This document shows positions 1 to 11,982 of a stretch of DNA of 64,000 nt, piece after piece (the stretch's first letter is position 1; every line of letters starts with the position of its first letter). The stretch is taken from NCBI GenBank assembly GCA_029990175.1, contig JARKIP010000011.1, positions 23,286,001 through 23,350,000 on the forward strand. Direction: 5' to 3'. Made by a program: the position numbers and the translations under genes. Origin of the DNA: Petunia secreta. Lineage: Eukaryota; Streptophyta; Magnoliopsida; Solanales; Solanaceae. The notes below the pieces were generated by a model. The model did no database searches. It was not told the DNA's origin and saw only the letters and a list, made by a program, of their open reading frames with translations.

Positions 1-831
1 TAATTCCAAGCCGAAGCCGAACAAAGCTTAGACTGACCAAATAAAAATCACAGGTCTACGCTACTTCTACAATATTTTGGAACATAGCCACAAATCTAGC
101 TAGTCTTTCATTTATGTCCATAATTATTTTTACGGATAATACTTATTTATTAAAGATGAAAGGGAAGTGGATATTTATTGACCAATACGATAAATAAAAA
201 TGACTCTTGTTTAACAATAACGAATCATAAAGGTGTTGAATATACTATTATCGTAATTGAAGTATTCGAACTGATAATAGCAAAGTTATTAATAATCTTA
301 AGTGAGTCAAAGCGCAATCAATGCTTAGACTAGCTTAACCAAAATAAAAGGTCCGATGTTTACAGGGGGTTCATTTATATTGGATGTTCGAACGGACTAT
401 GCGTCCGCGGTTAATTTTCGATAGAGCCATCGTCAATGAACAAGTGACTTTCACCCGAATCGAAACTTAACAATTAACATGAAAAAATTAAAACATAATT
501 CTAAAGCGAATAAAACGACAATAAAAGTAACTGCGCTCGGTGCAGGACTCGAGGGTGCCTAATACCTTTCCAAGAGTCAACCGATGTTCTTACCCGAATC
601 TCAAACACAGGCCTTTGACGAGTCAAAAGGTGTTCCGAGGTACCTTCTTGGTGACTTGGCACACCTTTAAACTTGTCAAGTGGTGACTCCGAAATATAAT
701 AAAAATCTTGGTACCTTTGACACCATCACTTAATTAAATGGAAAACCCTTAAAAATAGCGCCAAAATTTAATCAAAATTCTATAAGCGCTAAAATCGAGA
801 ATCCAATCAGTTACAAAAAAGAGGTGTGACA
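1..831 (+). repeat. 3' part of the 5' LTR of the Ogre-like element
   Basis: The stretch is repeated almost base for base at 18288-19116. Both copies end in GTGTGACA, and the left copy is followed four bases later by a primer binding site. It corresponds to the last 0.83 kb of a 4.8-kb LTR. No gene is seen in it. Confidence 0.9.
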
Positions 832-835
832 GCCT

Positions 836-853
836 TGGCGACTCCGCTGAGGA
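836..853 (+). promoter_or_regulatory. primer binding site, arginine-tRNA type
   Basis: TGGCGACTCCGCTGAGGA lies just inside the LTR end and begins with TGG, the complement of a tRNA CCA tail. Ogre elements are known to use an arginine tRNA; the match to that tRNA is from memory and needs a comparison. Confidence 0.7.
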
Positions 854-1519
854 AATTAGAATCTCAGGCTTTAATAATTGTCGCTTTTAGACTTGTGAAT
901 ATTTGTTTGTTTGTTGCCCTGTTTTGAATGTTATTGCTTAAATATTTATCTGAACTGTATATAAACTGTCTCCTCTCGCGCAACCCTATGAGTCTCTGAT
1001 ATATATATACACACACACACACCCCAGTATTACTTTCAGCATCTGGAAAACATTCTTACACAAAATTGCCCATGATTTAGGAGGACGGTGTGTCGGGGTT
1101 AAGTCGGGGTTAAGTCGGAGACACTGTTAACGGACAACCTCGATGCGCTTTCCGCCCGGTTTGTCCACCGGGTTCTGAGCCAGTCTAGACACCGAGTCAA
1201 TTGTGTCACCTAGAGTTAAACTTTTAGGCCCGATTTATCTGCATTTTATTTGATGACTTAGTGAGGTGCGGTACACTGGTACTGCACTTGTCTAGACTGA
1301 CCTCCTTCGTGTCAAGACGGGACCCACGTCCTAAAAATACATATTTATGGCATTTTCTGTGTAGCATATGTTCGGAAGGTCGCTATGCTGACCGTTATTG
1401 GTTTGGGGGTCGGGGTACACTGAAATGGATACGAAAAGAACATAGAATTTTGGATTAAAAAAAAAGGGTCATTATTATACACCGTTTAAGTCATAAAATA
1501 TATATTTCTTCAACTTTCT

Positions 1520-1960
1520 GTCGTTATAATGCCGAACTTTCTTTAAGCCATTTGTGTTTAAATTAAGTCCCATAGTCTATTCTAAAAAAATTAAAAATGA
1601 TTTTTGTGCCATTATAATGGAGAATTTTTTAGAGCCATTGTGTCAAAATCCATAAGAAGAGTTTTTCGAGTAATAAAATATATGATTGTGTCGTTATAAT
1701 GCCGAATTTTCTTTAGGCCATTTGTGTTTAAATAGTCTATTCTAAAAATATTGAAAATAATTTCTGGCGCCGTTATAATGGCGATTTTTTTTGAAGTCTG
1801 TGTCCAAATGTGTGTCAAAGGGTTCCTCAATTTCGTCCAGTTTTTACATCGTTGCGATAACTGTCCAAATTTGAGTCTGGGATCTTGTCCCAAGGTGTCA
1901 AAATACTGACGTTTTAATGCCATTGTAATGGCGAATTTTTTCTATACCTTTGTCTAATGC
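1520..1960 (+). repeat. degenerate tandem repeat in Ogre leader (about 169-bp period)
   Basis: CGTTATAATGCCGAA followed by a TTTGTGTTTAAAT block occurs at about 1523 and again at about 1692. Each is followed by TAGTCTATTCTAAAAA and by a CC(A/G)TTATAATGG(A/C)GA block (about 1612 and 1780). A further half-unit occurs near 1918. The copies have diverged. Confidence 0.65.
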
Positions 1961-1992
1961 CGAGTCATCACAAAAAAAAAAAAATTATTTTT

Positions 1993-1993
1993 A

Positions 1994-2050
<57 letters not shown>

Positions 2051-2081
2051 TATATATATAAATAAATAAATAAATAAATAA
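1993..2081 (+). repeat. (ATT)n / (AAAT)n microsatellite
   Basis: About 18 ATT units run from 1993 to 2046, followed by a short TA run and about five AAAT units ending near 2081. Confidence 0.9.
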
Positions 2082-2430
2082 GGAAAATGTGTTCGTGTTG
2101 CATCCTTGTCTTTTGTGTCGTCACGACGATATTATTTTTTGAAAGTCATCCTTGCGTCATAAGTTTGTGTCTGTTGTTCGTCCCGAGTCCTATTTTCAAC
2201 AGTTTGTGTTGTAATTAAGGGTTTTGTTTTTCATCATAGATTAGCATGATCTTCTCTTCAAACGTCGTGTCAAATCTTATTTTTTCACAAAGTAATAAAT
2301 AAAATATAATTTCTAAAAAAATGATGAAAATGAAATCGAGTCCTAATAAGTGTCGAGTCTTGTTTGCTTCATTTTTTGTTTAAGTCATCCAAATTATGCA
2401 TTAACCCTAACCCATATTTTATTAGGTACT

Positions 2431-4158
2431 ATGGATGCATCGTTCTCGAGGTCCGGGAAAAGAAAATACCCAGAAGGTTTCAGACCACCCGCTATTATGA
2501 TGATTGATGGTCCACCCGAGAAGTTAAGGGAGTGGTGGAAAACTATGCATGTTATGCAAAAAAAGCTTGTACTGGTAGGATTGGGTGCTTGACTGATCTT
2601 TTACTTGATGATCTTATTTTGGTCCCACGTCGTGAACTAGTTAATGCCCTCATTCCGCATTGGGACTCTACCAAGAACACCTTCCAAGATGACTCCCACA
2701 CTAGAGGAGTTAGTTGGGTTGGTCAAATTGGGCCTTACAAAGAAAAGAATGTTAGCTCCTAGGTCTGTCAGTAAGCAAGAGTTCTTTGATAACCTGAAGA
2801 TGCCGGTAGATAACACAGTCGGTGGCGTGGACAAAGGTTGGATTTCATTTTGGTACCTCCACAAGCGCTTTGGGAAGTCCGATAGTTATGAACTTCATCG
2901 CCATGAGTTCTATCAAACTGTGACTTACGATGAGTGGACCTTATATAGGGCACAAGTGTTCGTATTCGCTTTCTTGGGTTTGATAGTTTTTCCGATGAAG
3001 TGCAGAAGAATTTCCATTTTGGTGAGTTGGGTCATGATAGCTATGTTCGATACGGAGAAAGATTTCACTATCATCCCGATGATTTTAGGCAGTATATATC
3101 ATGCTTTGGATCAGTGCAGGAACAAAATGTAACATTCTCCACGGGTGCAACTTGCTCCTGCAAGTCTGGTTTATGGAACATATATGTCTTCGTCCACCTC
3201 CTGACATGGTTGAGTGTTTTTCCATGAGCTAGTTGAGCCATCACCCGAAACATGTCAAAAACACTCCTTTCTCGGACAGTGAGGATGGGTGGAAAGCATA
3301 TCTGAATGACCTATCTTCTCATAAGATTTTGTGGCATTGTAGCTGGTTTGTGAAGAGTGAGATCGCGATTAGAAGCAAGGACCGTGATTTCTTTGTGTTG
3401 ATGGGATTGAAAGGGGCTCAGCCTTATACCCCTGTTAGGGTACTCAGGCAGTTCGGCTATATTCAGGAGGTTCCCAGAGTTGAAAACATGAGTGCTTATG
3501 TTGTCGAGTATGAGACTGGTCATTGCTGAGATAGAGCATAATTTTGGAGATTGTGGGATAACAGAGTGCTCTTAGATGATCGCACACGGGGGCAAAATGG
3601 ACTTAGGGGAGAGGTCACTCCTGAGTATGTAACATGGTATCATCGCCAGCCCCCGCTCATAGCCATGCCCGAGAGGTCTAGGACAGGGACTATTGATATC
3701 GAGGAGAGGATGGAGTTGAGGCTAGTTGACATGACGCGCCGTCTTGAGGAGAGGCACCGTCTGGATATGTAGTGTGTTGTTGCTGAGAGAGATTCCGCCA
3801 GAGCAGCTTTGACTAATAGCCAGCGCAGAGAGGATCATCGTCGTCAAGAGGTTGCAGTGCTCCGAGCCCGACTTGACAGAGCACTAGAGGATGGAGTGAG
3901 GATCAGAGAGCTAGCATTGGGTCGACTTCAAGTTTTGTAGGCTACAGATCAGGTCATCAGGACAGCACATCAGCAGGTTTACGGTACTACTGTGTATGTT
4001 GCACAGATGTGTGTTGATTACAGGAGGCAGCCCATCGAGGAGTTAGTCCAGCACTTACTGCCATTTGTCACTAGAGTTACAGCTGATTTGACAGGATTAC
4101 GCCAGACTTTGGCAGGGAACCCATCAGAGGATCAGCAGGAGCCTCAGGAGGACATCTA
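2431..4158 (+). pseudogene. Ogre ORF1 (extra ORF upstream of gag), broken
   Basis: The likely start is the ATG at 2431, and the last codon before the terminal TAG is at about 4158. The reading shifts frame near 2590, again near 3130-3230 and near 3540, and has in-frame stops after 3770 (for example 3769 and 3938). The N-terminal part is basic (MDASFSRSGKRKYPEGF). The middle has an aromatic-rich segment (about 2830-3130) of the plant-mobile-domain-like type. The C-terminal part (3650-4157) is rich in Arg, Glu, Gln and Leu and looks coiled-coil. Ogre elements are known to carry such an ORF1 of unknown function before gag. I infer the identity from position and style, not from a recognised catalytic motif. 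Confidence 0.7.
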
Positions 4159-4669
4159 GTCGTGCCAGACTTGGGATTAGGATGTTGTTTCATTTATGCA
4201 ATTTTGGACATGATGTACTTTTTATTTATGTTTCAAACTCTTTTATTTTCTAGTACTTTATTCTCTAGTCTATGTCGGGATGTCTTCCCAAGTTATGATT
4301 TTATTTTATGGGATTAGTCGGTGTACCATTGATGTATTTTTGAATGTTTAAATGGAATGGAATGGAACTTGACTTGGTTTCAAACTGTGTTACCGTTTTG
4401 TCTCGCATTTTGATTTTTCTTAAAATAGATAATGAAAATTATGAAAAAAAAAGAAAAAATAATAATAATAGGAAAGTAGAAAGAAAATAATGATGCAAAG
4501 AAACGTACTGAATAGGCAAGTCTTTTGGGTATACATTTGAAACATGCTATAAGCCAATCCGGGATGACACATAACGACCTTAGGCATTGGTTAAGCCAAT
4601 GAGTAATCCATGTTCCATGCTATCTTGTTGCAGTATCGTGTTTTGATTTCATTAGCTTGAGCAAATATC
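4159..4669 (+). other. spacer between Ogre ORF1 and gag
   Basis: AT-rich, non-coding, with an A-rich run near 4440-4490. Nothing else was recognised. Confidence 0.6.
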
Positions 4670-7385
4670 GTGCTGGCCCCATATTCCTATTCCACCAGAA
4701 TCAAGGGACCACTGCCTATTCCAGAAGTGGTTGAAGCACCTCTTCAGGAAAGCACTCCAATAATGATGGCTGACGAAACTGAGAATACTGAGCTGCTTCG
4801 CTTAGCTGAGCAACAGGTCAAGATAGCCGAGGACTTTGCAGCTATGAAAGAAATGATGACGCAGCTGGTTCGTAACTTGGCAGCAGTTCAGGCACCTCTT
4901 GTTCTGCCAGGTGCTGCTGGTTTCATGGCAAACATTCAGCCACCAGGGCAAGGGCAATCCACAGTAGCAGGAGACCTCGTTACCCTCCCGGATTTGGTCC
5001 ACATCCGGCAACATAAAATACATCCGGAACTTCTACTGTACAACCTGGGGCAGAATTCCCACAGCATGGACAACATGGCCAACCCCAGGTTCCTGTCGCA
5101 GCATTCACCATTCCTGCAGGACACACTTTGCAAAGATCGAACAGTGACCCACAATTAAGGGCCCACGATCAACAATTTGACCAAGCTCAGGGTAATGTCT
5201 TCCGCCAAACTGAGTCATATGATCAGAGACACCACCCAGAATCACATGATATCAACCGATTGGGAAAAATAGAAGATAATGATTTTATTCGAAAATTGAA
5301 AAGCTTGGAGCAAACTGTGAAGAGCATACATGGGCACGGTGGTAAAGCTAATGTTTCATATAAAGACCTGAAGGTTTCGTCGTGCCCAAATTTGATCTGT
5401 ACACTGGGCAAGGTGATTCTGGGATCCACCTAAAGATTTACTGTAACAAGATGAGAGGCGCTGGCAAGGACGAATTTCTAATGGCGTACTTTGCTGACAA
5501 TCTAGGAGGACCGGCAACATAATGGCTCATCCTACATGAAGTCTCGAAATGGACTACTTTTGATGATATGGCGAATGCTTTCCTAAATCACTTCGAGTTC
5601 AACATTGAGGCTGCTCTAGATCATGCTTCTTTAAAGACGATCACAAAGAAGCCTAGTGAAAGTTTCAGGGAGTTTGACTATAGATGGTGCGAGCAGGCAG
5701 CGCGTGTGAGCCCTTTGATACCCGATGATAAAATGGTCGAAGAGTTCATTAAGGTGCTTGATGAGACCTACTACCAAGCAATGGCCTCCGCCATGGGGAA
5801 ACAATTCAGTGAAGCAGTGAGAATTGAGGAGATGATTGAGAGAGGAATCAAAGCAGGCAAGATTGTCGGCCAAACAGCTTTGAGAGCCACTACCCAAGCA
5901 TTGCAATCAGGTTCAGGTTCTTTTGGGAAGAAGAAAGAAAAGAAAGATGAAGTGGCAATGGTTGGTCCTAGACCGAGAAGAAATGACGGAAGATACAATG
6001 ACCGTCAAGGGTACATTCGGACACCTCTGCTACAACAGTTCTATCAACCTCATGGCCAACAATTTGCCATGCCACAGTTCTCATTCCCTGTCAATGCAGC
6101 ATCTTATTCTCAGCCGCTAACTGGTCCACAATGGCGTGCACCGCCTGCCCCGGTTCATTATAACAACCAACAAATACATGCTCAATTTCCAAGTCAGTAA
6201 GAGATGCTTTATCGACCACGGGGTCCACCAAACTTTCATCAAAACATACAGTGAAGGAACATGCATCAAGAACAGAAGCAATTCACTCCGCTAGGTGAAA
6301 CTTACACCAACCTGTTAAAAAAACTGCAACAAGCTAACTTGCTTAAACCAATTCCAGGAAACATGAATCCGACAGGAAAGGTGGATCATTCTCGCTACTG
6401 TGCATTCCATTCTAGGGCGCCTGGACATGACGCAGAGCAATGTTCGGATCTAAAAAGAGCAATCAAAGCAATGATAGATAACAATCAGATAAAGGTTGTG
6501 GGAGACCAGACTCAAAATGTGAACCATAATCCTTTGCCAGCTCATAATGTTCAGAATGACACACATACAGTTGGGATAGTATGCACAGAGGAAGATTTGA
6601 AAGGGAAAGCTGCCAAGCAGGTTGTGGCAGTCAATCCCTTTTCAGATATTAAATGCCAGGAGCCGTTCATTGTTGTATCGGTCGCAATTCCAAATGCATC
6701 TGTTGTCAACAAAACAAAGCAAGATGTGGCTGTTGAACCAAGTTTTACAATCCCAGCCGTAAAGCCAGAAAAAGTTCAGCCTGATGGGCCAATATTTATC
6801 GTGCAAGGAGCACCAAGTCAGAAGGCTCCTGTCATTGAGGTTAAGGCAAAGCCGTGTGAACCAGTCATCATCACAAAGGCAAAACAACTCCCTATTACAA
6901 GTACAAAGGTTGTTCCCTGGAACTACAACAAAACAATCGTGTCTTACCAAGGGAAAGAGATTATGGAGGTCGCTGCTGATGTTAATGGTCTGACTCGCTC
7001 TGGAAGATGTTTCACTCAGAAAGAATTGGGAAAGGCAAAACGTGGTCGTGAGGACCAAAGACCAATCAAAGAACCAGTGTCAGAGAAAGAAGCTGAAGAA
7101 TTCCTAAAGAAGATGAGAACGACGGATTCCTCTATCGTCGAGCATTTGAGGAAGACTCCAGCTCAGATATCACTCTTGTCTTTACTGATGAACTCTGAAG
7201 CACACCACCACGCACTACTGAAGATACTGAATAGAGCTTATATTCCTGAACAAACAACTGTGGCTAATCTGGAAGCACTTGCAGGCAGAGTATTTGAGAC
7301 CAACAGCGTGACATTCACTAATGAAGAGTTACCCAAAGAAGGAACTGGCCATAATAGGGTACTTCATGTTTCGATCAAATATTAA
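4670..7385 (+). pseudogene. Ogre gag (capsid and zinc knuckle), broken
   Basis: Gag forms the virus-like particle and packages element RNA. The reading begins near 4670, and the more natural gag start may be the in-frame Met at about 4768 (MADETENTELL). A coiled-coil-like, Gln/Glu-rich N-terminus is followed, after frameshifts near 5130 and 5400 and a TAG at 5521, by the retrotransposon gag core (5568-5900, with SFREFDYRWCEQAARV). The C-terminal section (6261-7385) carries a Tat-type knuckle, CAFHSRAPGHDAEQC (C-x3-H-x5-H-x4-C, about 6400-6445), then a Lys/Pro/Val-rich linker. One stop (6198-6200) and frame changes separate the blocks, so no full protein can be made. Confidence 0.85.
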
Positions 7386-8303
7386 AACTCTTATGTCTCA
7401 CGTGTTTTAATAGATAGCGGTGTGGGTTTGAACATCTGCCCTCTCACTACATTGAAAAGCTTGAAGGTGGATACCAGTAGGATCAGAGCCAGCTTATCCT
7501 CTGTTCGTGCTTTTGATGGAGGAGTTCGAGAATCTTTGGGTATCGTTGAAAATTGGCCCTGCAACATTCACCATTGAATTCCAAGTCCTGGAAGCTGATA
7601 CATCTTATAATCTGTTATTGGGCCGACCATGGATCCACATGGCATGTGATGTACCTTCTACAGTCTATCAAGCGGTTAAGTTCACTTGGGGCAATCAAGT
7701 TTTCGTAGTTTTTGGAGAGAATGACTCGCAGTTCTATAATAGTCTGGATGTACCAGCCCTCGAGGTCGTTACCACTCGCCTAACTATTATGTATCAAATC
7801 TCTGATGTGGTGTATGTGCAAAAAGTGACAGAAGGAAAATCCATACCCGTCCCAAAAGTGTCGGATACGGCTATCATGATGGCTCTGAAATGCTAAAACA
7901 TGGTTTCTAATTTGGGAAAGGTCTGGGAACGTCACTACAGGGCAGGGTGAATCCAGTAGAGCCAATTGGTGTGCAAGGCACTTGGGGGCTAGGTTTCAAG
8001 CCAAAAGCAGTTGATCGCAAGCAAGCAAGAAAGAAGAAGTCCGAAGTTTAGTCCCTCCCAAAGCAAATTCTGTGTCTTGCCCAGTCCTTTGTGGGCTATG
8101 TTATGAAGCCGAAGATCATTGCAACAGATGTCAACATAGTGAAAGACAATCAGGATGCACCATTTGATTTGGGTGGAATCTTTGAAATATGCATGGTCCA
8201 GCCGGACGAAGGCTCCAGCAATGCCTCAATTCAGTACATTGGCCCAGACGTGCACCTGACTAACTGGAATGCAGCTCCCTTCCCTATCAGGAAGGGGTCT
8301 TAG
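7386..8303 (+). pseudogene. Ogre aspartic protease region, broken
   Basis: The protease would cleave the Gag-Pol polyprotein. The active-site segment reads IDSGVGLNICPL at about 7411-7446, where the family has D-[ST/G]-G-[SA] followed by a hydrophobic residue; Ala/Ser is replaced by Val. The second conserved block, LLLGRPWIHMA, lies at about 7612-7644, followed by DVPSTVYQ, as in other Tat proteases. A TAA at 7383-7385 cuts it from gag and another stop follows at 7894. A further coding remnant at 8091-8303 (MGYVMKPKIIATDVNI) belongs to the protease-to-RT linker. It is non-functional as it stands. Confidence 0.8.
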
Positions 8304-8493
8304 TAGACTGTTATTTTGCAGTTTCTTTTAAATACACTTTTATATTCCAAGGGCTATATGACAAGTGTATTATTTTGCTTGTCTTTTATTGTAATTCAAA
8401 CCCTTTTTCATTAATGAAAGGCCTAAGAGCCGAATTTTCCCTAAATATCTGTCTATCCTCCTAATTTTATTCTTCATTTTGTTTTATCTGTAG
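8304..8493 (+). other. candidate intron between protease and RT of the Ogre element
   Basis: Coding similarity stops at about 8303 and resumes by 8519. The gap is T-rich and ends with a polypyrimidine run and TAG at 8491-8493 (TTTTATCTGTAG), a good 3' splice site. I could not settle the 5' splice site. Ogre elements are known to have a spliced intron at exactly this position. Confidence 0.5.
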
Positions 8494-8518
8494 TAATGTA
8501 TCTAATGGTCCTGATATC

Positions 8519-10701
8519 ATGACATGTGCAAGAAACTTACCATCCATCCAGGAATTGCAACCTGATTTTAGCTCCATAACCATAGTTGAGGTTGACAGTG
8601 ATGAGGAACACGATGAAAAGTTTGTTAATGGGGTTGAATATGATGAGGAAGAGGCCGATTTTGAAATAGGTTTAGAAGTGGAACGTCATGAGGATAAGAC
8701 TAAACCCAATCTGGCCGATACAGAAGATGTTAATCTTAGGAGCCCTGATGATGTGAGGGAAACCAAAATGAGCATGTATGCCCAGCCCAAAGTAAAAAGT
8801 GATATCTTACAAGTGCTTTTTGAATACGGGGATGTTTTTGCCTGGTCACATGGAAATATCGGGTTTGAGCTCAGATCTGATAGTCAATAAATTGCCGATC
8901 CAACCTGGATTCCCTCATGTCAGGCAATTACAACGCAAATTCAAAACTGACGTGATCAAGAAAATCTATGATGAAATCATGACACAGGTCGATGGGAAAG
9001 TCATTCAACCAGTCCAGTACACCACTTGGGTTGCGAATGTTGTGCCGGTTCCCAAGAAAGATGTGAAAATACGGATATGTGTCGACTATCGAGATCTGAA
9101 CAAGGAAAGTCCCAAAGACAACTTCCCATTGCCTAACATTCACACTCTCGTTAACAATTGTGAAAAACATGAGATACAATCCTTTGTTGATTGCTATGCC
9201 GGGTATCACCAAATCTAGATGGATGAAGATAACGCATACAGGATAGCGTTTACAACACCTTGGGGGACATTCTGTTATAGAGTGATGCCGTTTGGATTGA
9301 AAATGCTGGGGCAACCTATGTGAGGGCTATGACTGCTATCTTCTATGATGTGACGCATAAAAAAATAGAAGTGTATATGGACGACGTAATTGTTAAGTTC
9401 AGAACTGCTGAAGATCACGTGAGGGAGCTTAAAAGTTTTTCGAAAGGCTCCGTAAGTATAACTTGAAGCTGAATCCAGCCAAATGCGCATTTGGTGTGCC
9501 CGCTGGAAAGTTGTTGGGTTTCATCGTTAGCAGGCGAAGTATTGAATTGGATCCCGCAAAGATCAAAACAATACAAGAATTACCTCCACCTCGGACCAGG
9601 AAGGATATCAAAAGCCTTCTCGGCTGGCTAAACTACATCAGCAGGTTCATCGCCCAACTCACCACAATATGTGAGCCAATTCTGAAATTGCTGAAAAAGG
9701 ATGCGAAAATTGCATGGACTGAAAAGTGCCAAGAAGCATTCGACAAGATCAAGCAATACTTGTCGAACCCTCCTGTTTTGGTCCCGCCCGAACCTGGCCG
9801 ACCACTGTTTCTATATTTGTCAGTCAATGACAACTTATTTGGTTGTGTACTTGGGCAGCATGACGCCTCGGGAAAGAAAGAGCAAGCAATTTACTATCTG
9901 AGCAAGAAGTTCACCGATGGCGAGGCCAGGTACACTTTGTTGGAAAGGACATGTTGCGCCTTAATTTGGGTCGCACAAAAGCTGAAACATTGCTTATCGT
10001 CTCATACCACCTACCTCATCTCCCGAATGGATCAACTAAAGTATATATTTCAGAAGCCAAGGCGGAATAGCAAACTTGCAAAATGGCAGATCCTGCTCAC
10101 GAAATTTGACATAGTCTATGTCACTAAAACCACAGTGAAGGGTCAAGCTTTAGCCGACCACCTGGCTGAGAATCCGATGGATGACGTTTATGAGCCATTG
10201 AAAACTTACTTCCCCGATGAGGAGGTAGATACATTGGAAAAATTTATCAATGAAGAGGAGCATGTGTGGAAAATGTACTTTGATGGCGCTTCAAATTCAA
10301 AAGGTCACGGTGTTGGGACGGTTCTCATTACTCCCAAAGGGCATTATTACCCGGTCGTAGCCCAACTTCGTTTTAGTTGCACTAACAACACATCTGAATA
10401 TGAAGCGTGCATAATGGGTTTGCGCATGGCACTGGATATGGACGTCAAAGAGTTACTGGTGATCGGAGATTCAGATATTTTGATACGCCAAATGAAAGGT
10501 GAGTGGGAAACCCGAGACCTTAAGTTGATCATGTACAAACAGTGTATGGATGATCTCCGTCAAAGGTTCGATGCTCTAAAGTTCAGATATGTCCCAAGAA
10601 TACACAATGAACTGGCTGATGCATTGGCTACACTAGCCTCAATGCTTGTCCATCCTGATAAAGTTCATATTGATCCGTTGGAGATCCAGGTCCAAAGTTA
10701 G
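8519..10701 (+). pseudogene. Ogre reverse transcriptase, RNase H and second (archaeal-type) RNase H, broken
   Basis: RT copies element RNA into DNA; the RNase H domains degrade the RNA strand. An acidic pre-RT segment (8519-8890) ends in VFAWSHGNI. RT blocks follow: WVANVVPVPKK and CVDYRDLNKESPKDNFPLP (9031-9145), a stop TAG after GYHQI (about 9217), PFGLK with a frameshift near 9300, and the catalytic YMDD at 9374-9385. From 9463 to 10701 one frame is open for 412 codons: RT thumb, the RT-linked RNase H (YYLSKKFTDGEARYTLLE), then MYFDGASNSKGHGVG, the start of the second RNase H that marks the Tat clade. The first part is frameshifted at 8890, 9300 and 9440. Confidence 0.92.
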
Positions 10702-11982
10702 TATGCCTACTGTAATATGGTCGAAGAGGAAATTGATGGCCAGCCATGGCATTTAGACATCAAGAATTTTCTTCAAAATGGGACATATCTGCCAACGACA
10801 GAAAGCAATCAGAAAAGAACCCTTCGACGACTTGCGAGTGGTTTCTTTTTAAGCAGAAGAGTGGTGTACAAAAGAACATCAGATTTGGGACTGTAAAGAT
10901 GCGCGGATGCAAATAAAGCCACGAGGATTCTCAATGACATACACTCAGAGATCTGTGGACCCCACATGAGCGGGTACGTGTTAGCAATGAAAGTGCTTAG
11001 AGCAGGATACTTTTGGCTCACCATGAAATATGACTGCATAACCTTTATGCTAAAGTGCCATCAATGTCAAGTGCACGGTGATTTGATACACTCTCCTCCC
11101 CTAGAGTTGCACACAATGTCAGCTCCTTGGCCTTTTGGAGCATGTGGGATGGACGTTATTAGCCCCGTTGAACCAAGAGCATCAAATGGACACATATTTA
11201 TTTTGGTTTCCATCAATTACTTCACCAAATAGGTCGAGGCGGTCACTCTCAAGTCTGTGACCAAGAAAGCCGTGGTGGATTTCGTTCATTCCAACATTAT
11301 CTGTCGCTTTGGTATCCCAAGTACCATTATCACTGATAATGCGGCAAACCTGAACAGTCATTTGATGAAGGAAGTGTGTGAAAGATTCAAGATCACGCAC
11401 CGAAACTCCACACCTTACCAGCCAAAAGCAAATGGTGCAGTCGAAGCAGCAAACAAGAATATCAAGAAGATCCTTAGGAAGATAATACAAGGATCCCGTG
11501 ATTAGCATGAGAAACTTCCTTTTGCCTTGCTCGGCTACCGCATTTCCATAGGAACGACTCCATATTCATTGGTGTACGGAACTGAAGCGGTTATACCAGC
11601 CGAGGTGGAAATACCATCACTCAGAATCATTGCAGAAGCAAGAATTGAGGTTGCAGAATGGGTCAAAACCAGGCTAGAACAATTGTCATTTATTGATGAG
11701 AAGAGACTCAACGCGGTTTGTCACGGTCAACTTTATCAATAAAAAATGACACGTGCATAGAACAAGAAAGTTCGCTACCGCAATCTGAAAGAAGGGCAAT
11801 TGGTTTTGAAGCGTATCTTCCCTCATCAGGAAAAAGCTAAAGGGAAATTTTCTCAAAATTGGCAAGGACCATACCTGATAAACAAAGTGTTGCCAACCGG
11901 TGCCTTGTACTTGACGGATCCAGAAGGAAGGACCACCGAGATGCCAGTCAATGCGGATGCAGTCAAGAGATACTACATATGA
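10702..11982 (+). pseudogene. Ogre integrase, broken
   Basis: Integrase joins the cDNA to target DNA. The N-terminal zinc finger is at about 10930-11070, ending CHQCQ. The three catalytic acids are present: Asp in GMDVIS (11152-11154), Asp in ITDNAAN (11335-11337) and Glu in NGAVEAAN (11443-11445). The C-terminal part ends with MPVNADAVKRYYI and TGA at 11980-11982. In-frame stops occur at about 10894, 11230, 11503, 11740 and 11758, so the catalytic core is intact in sequence but the chain is cut. Confidence 0.9.

Larger units (their letters stand above)
854..2430 (+). other. Ogre leader (untranslated) region with internal repeats
   Basis: This 1.6-kb stretch between PBS and ORF1 has no credible coding frame. 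It holds degenerate tandem copies of a block containing CGTTATAATGCCGAA (1523, 1692) with related CCRTTATAATGGCGA blocks between and after them, and simple repeats further on. Long leaders are normal in Ogre elements. Confidence 0.7.
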
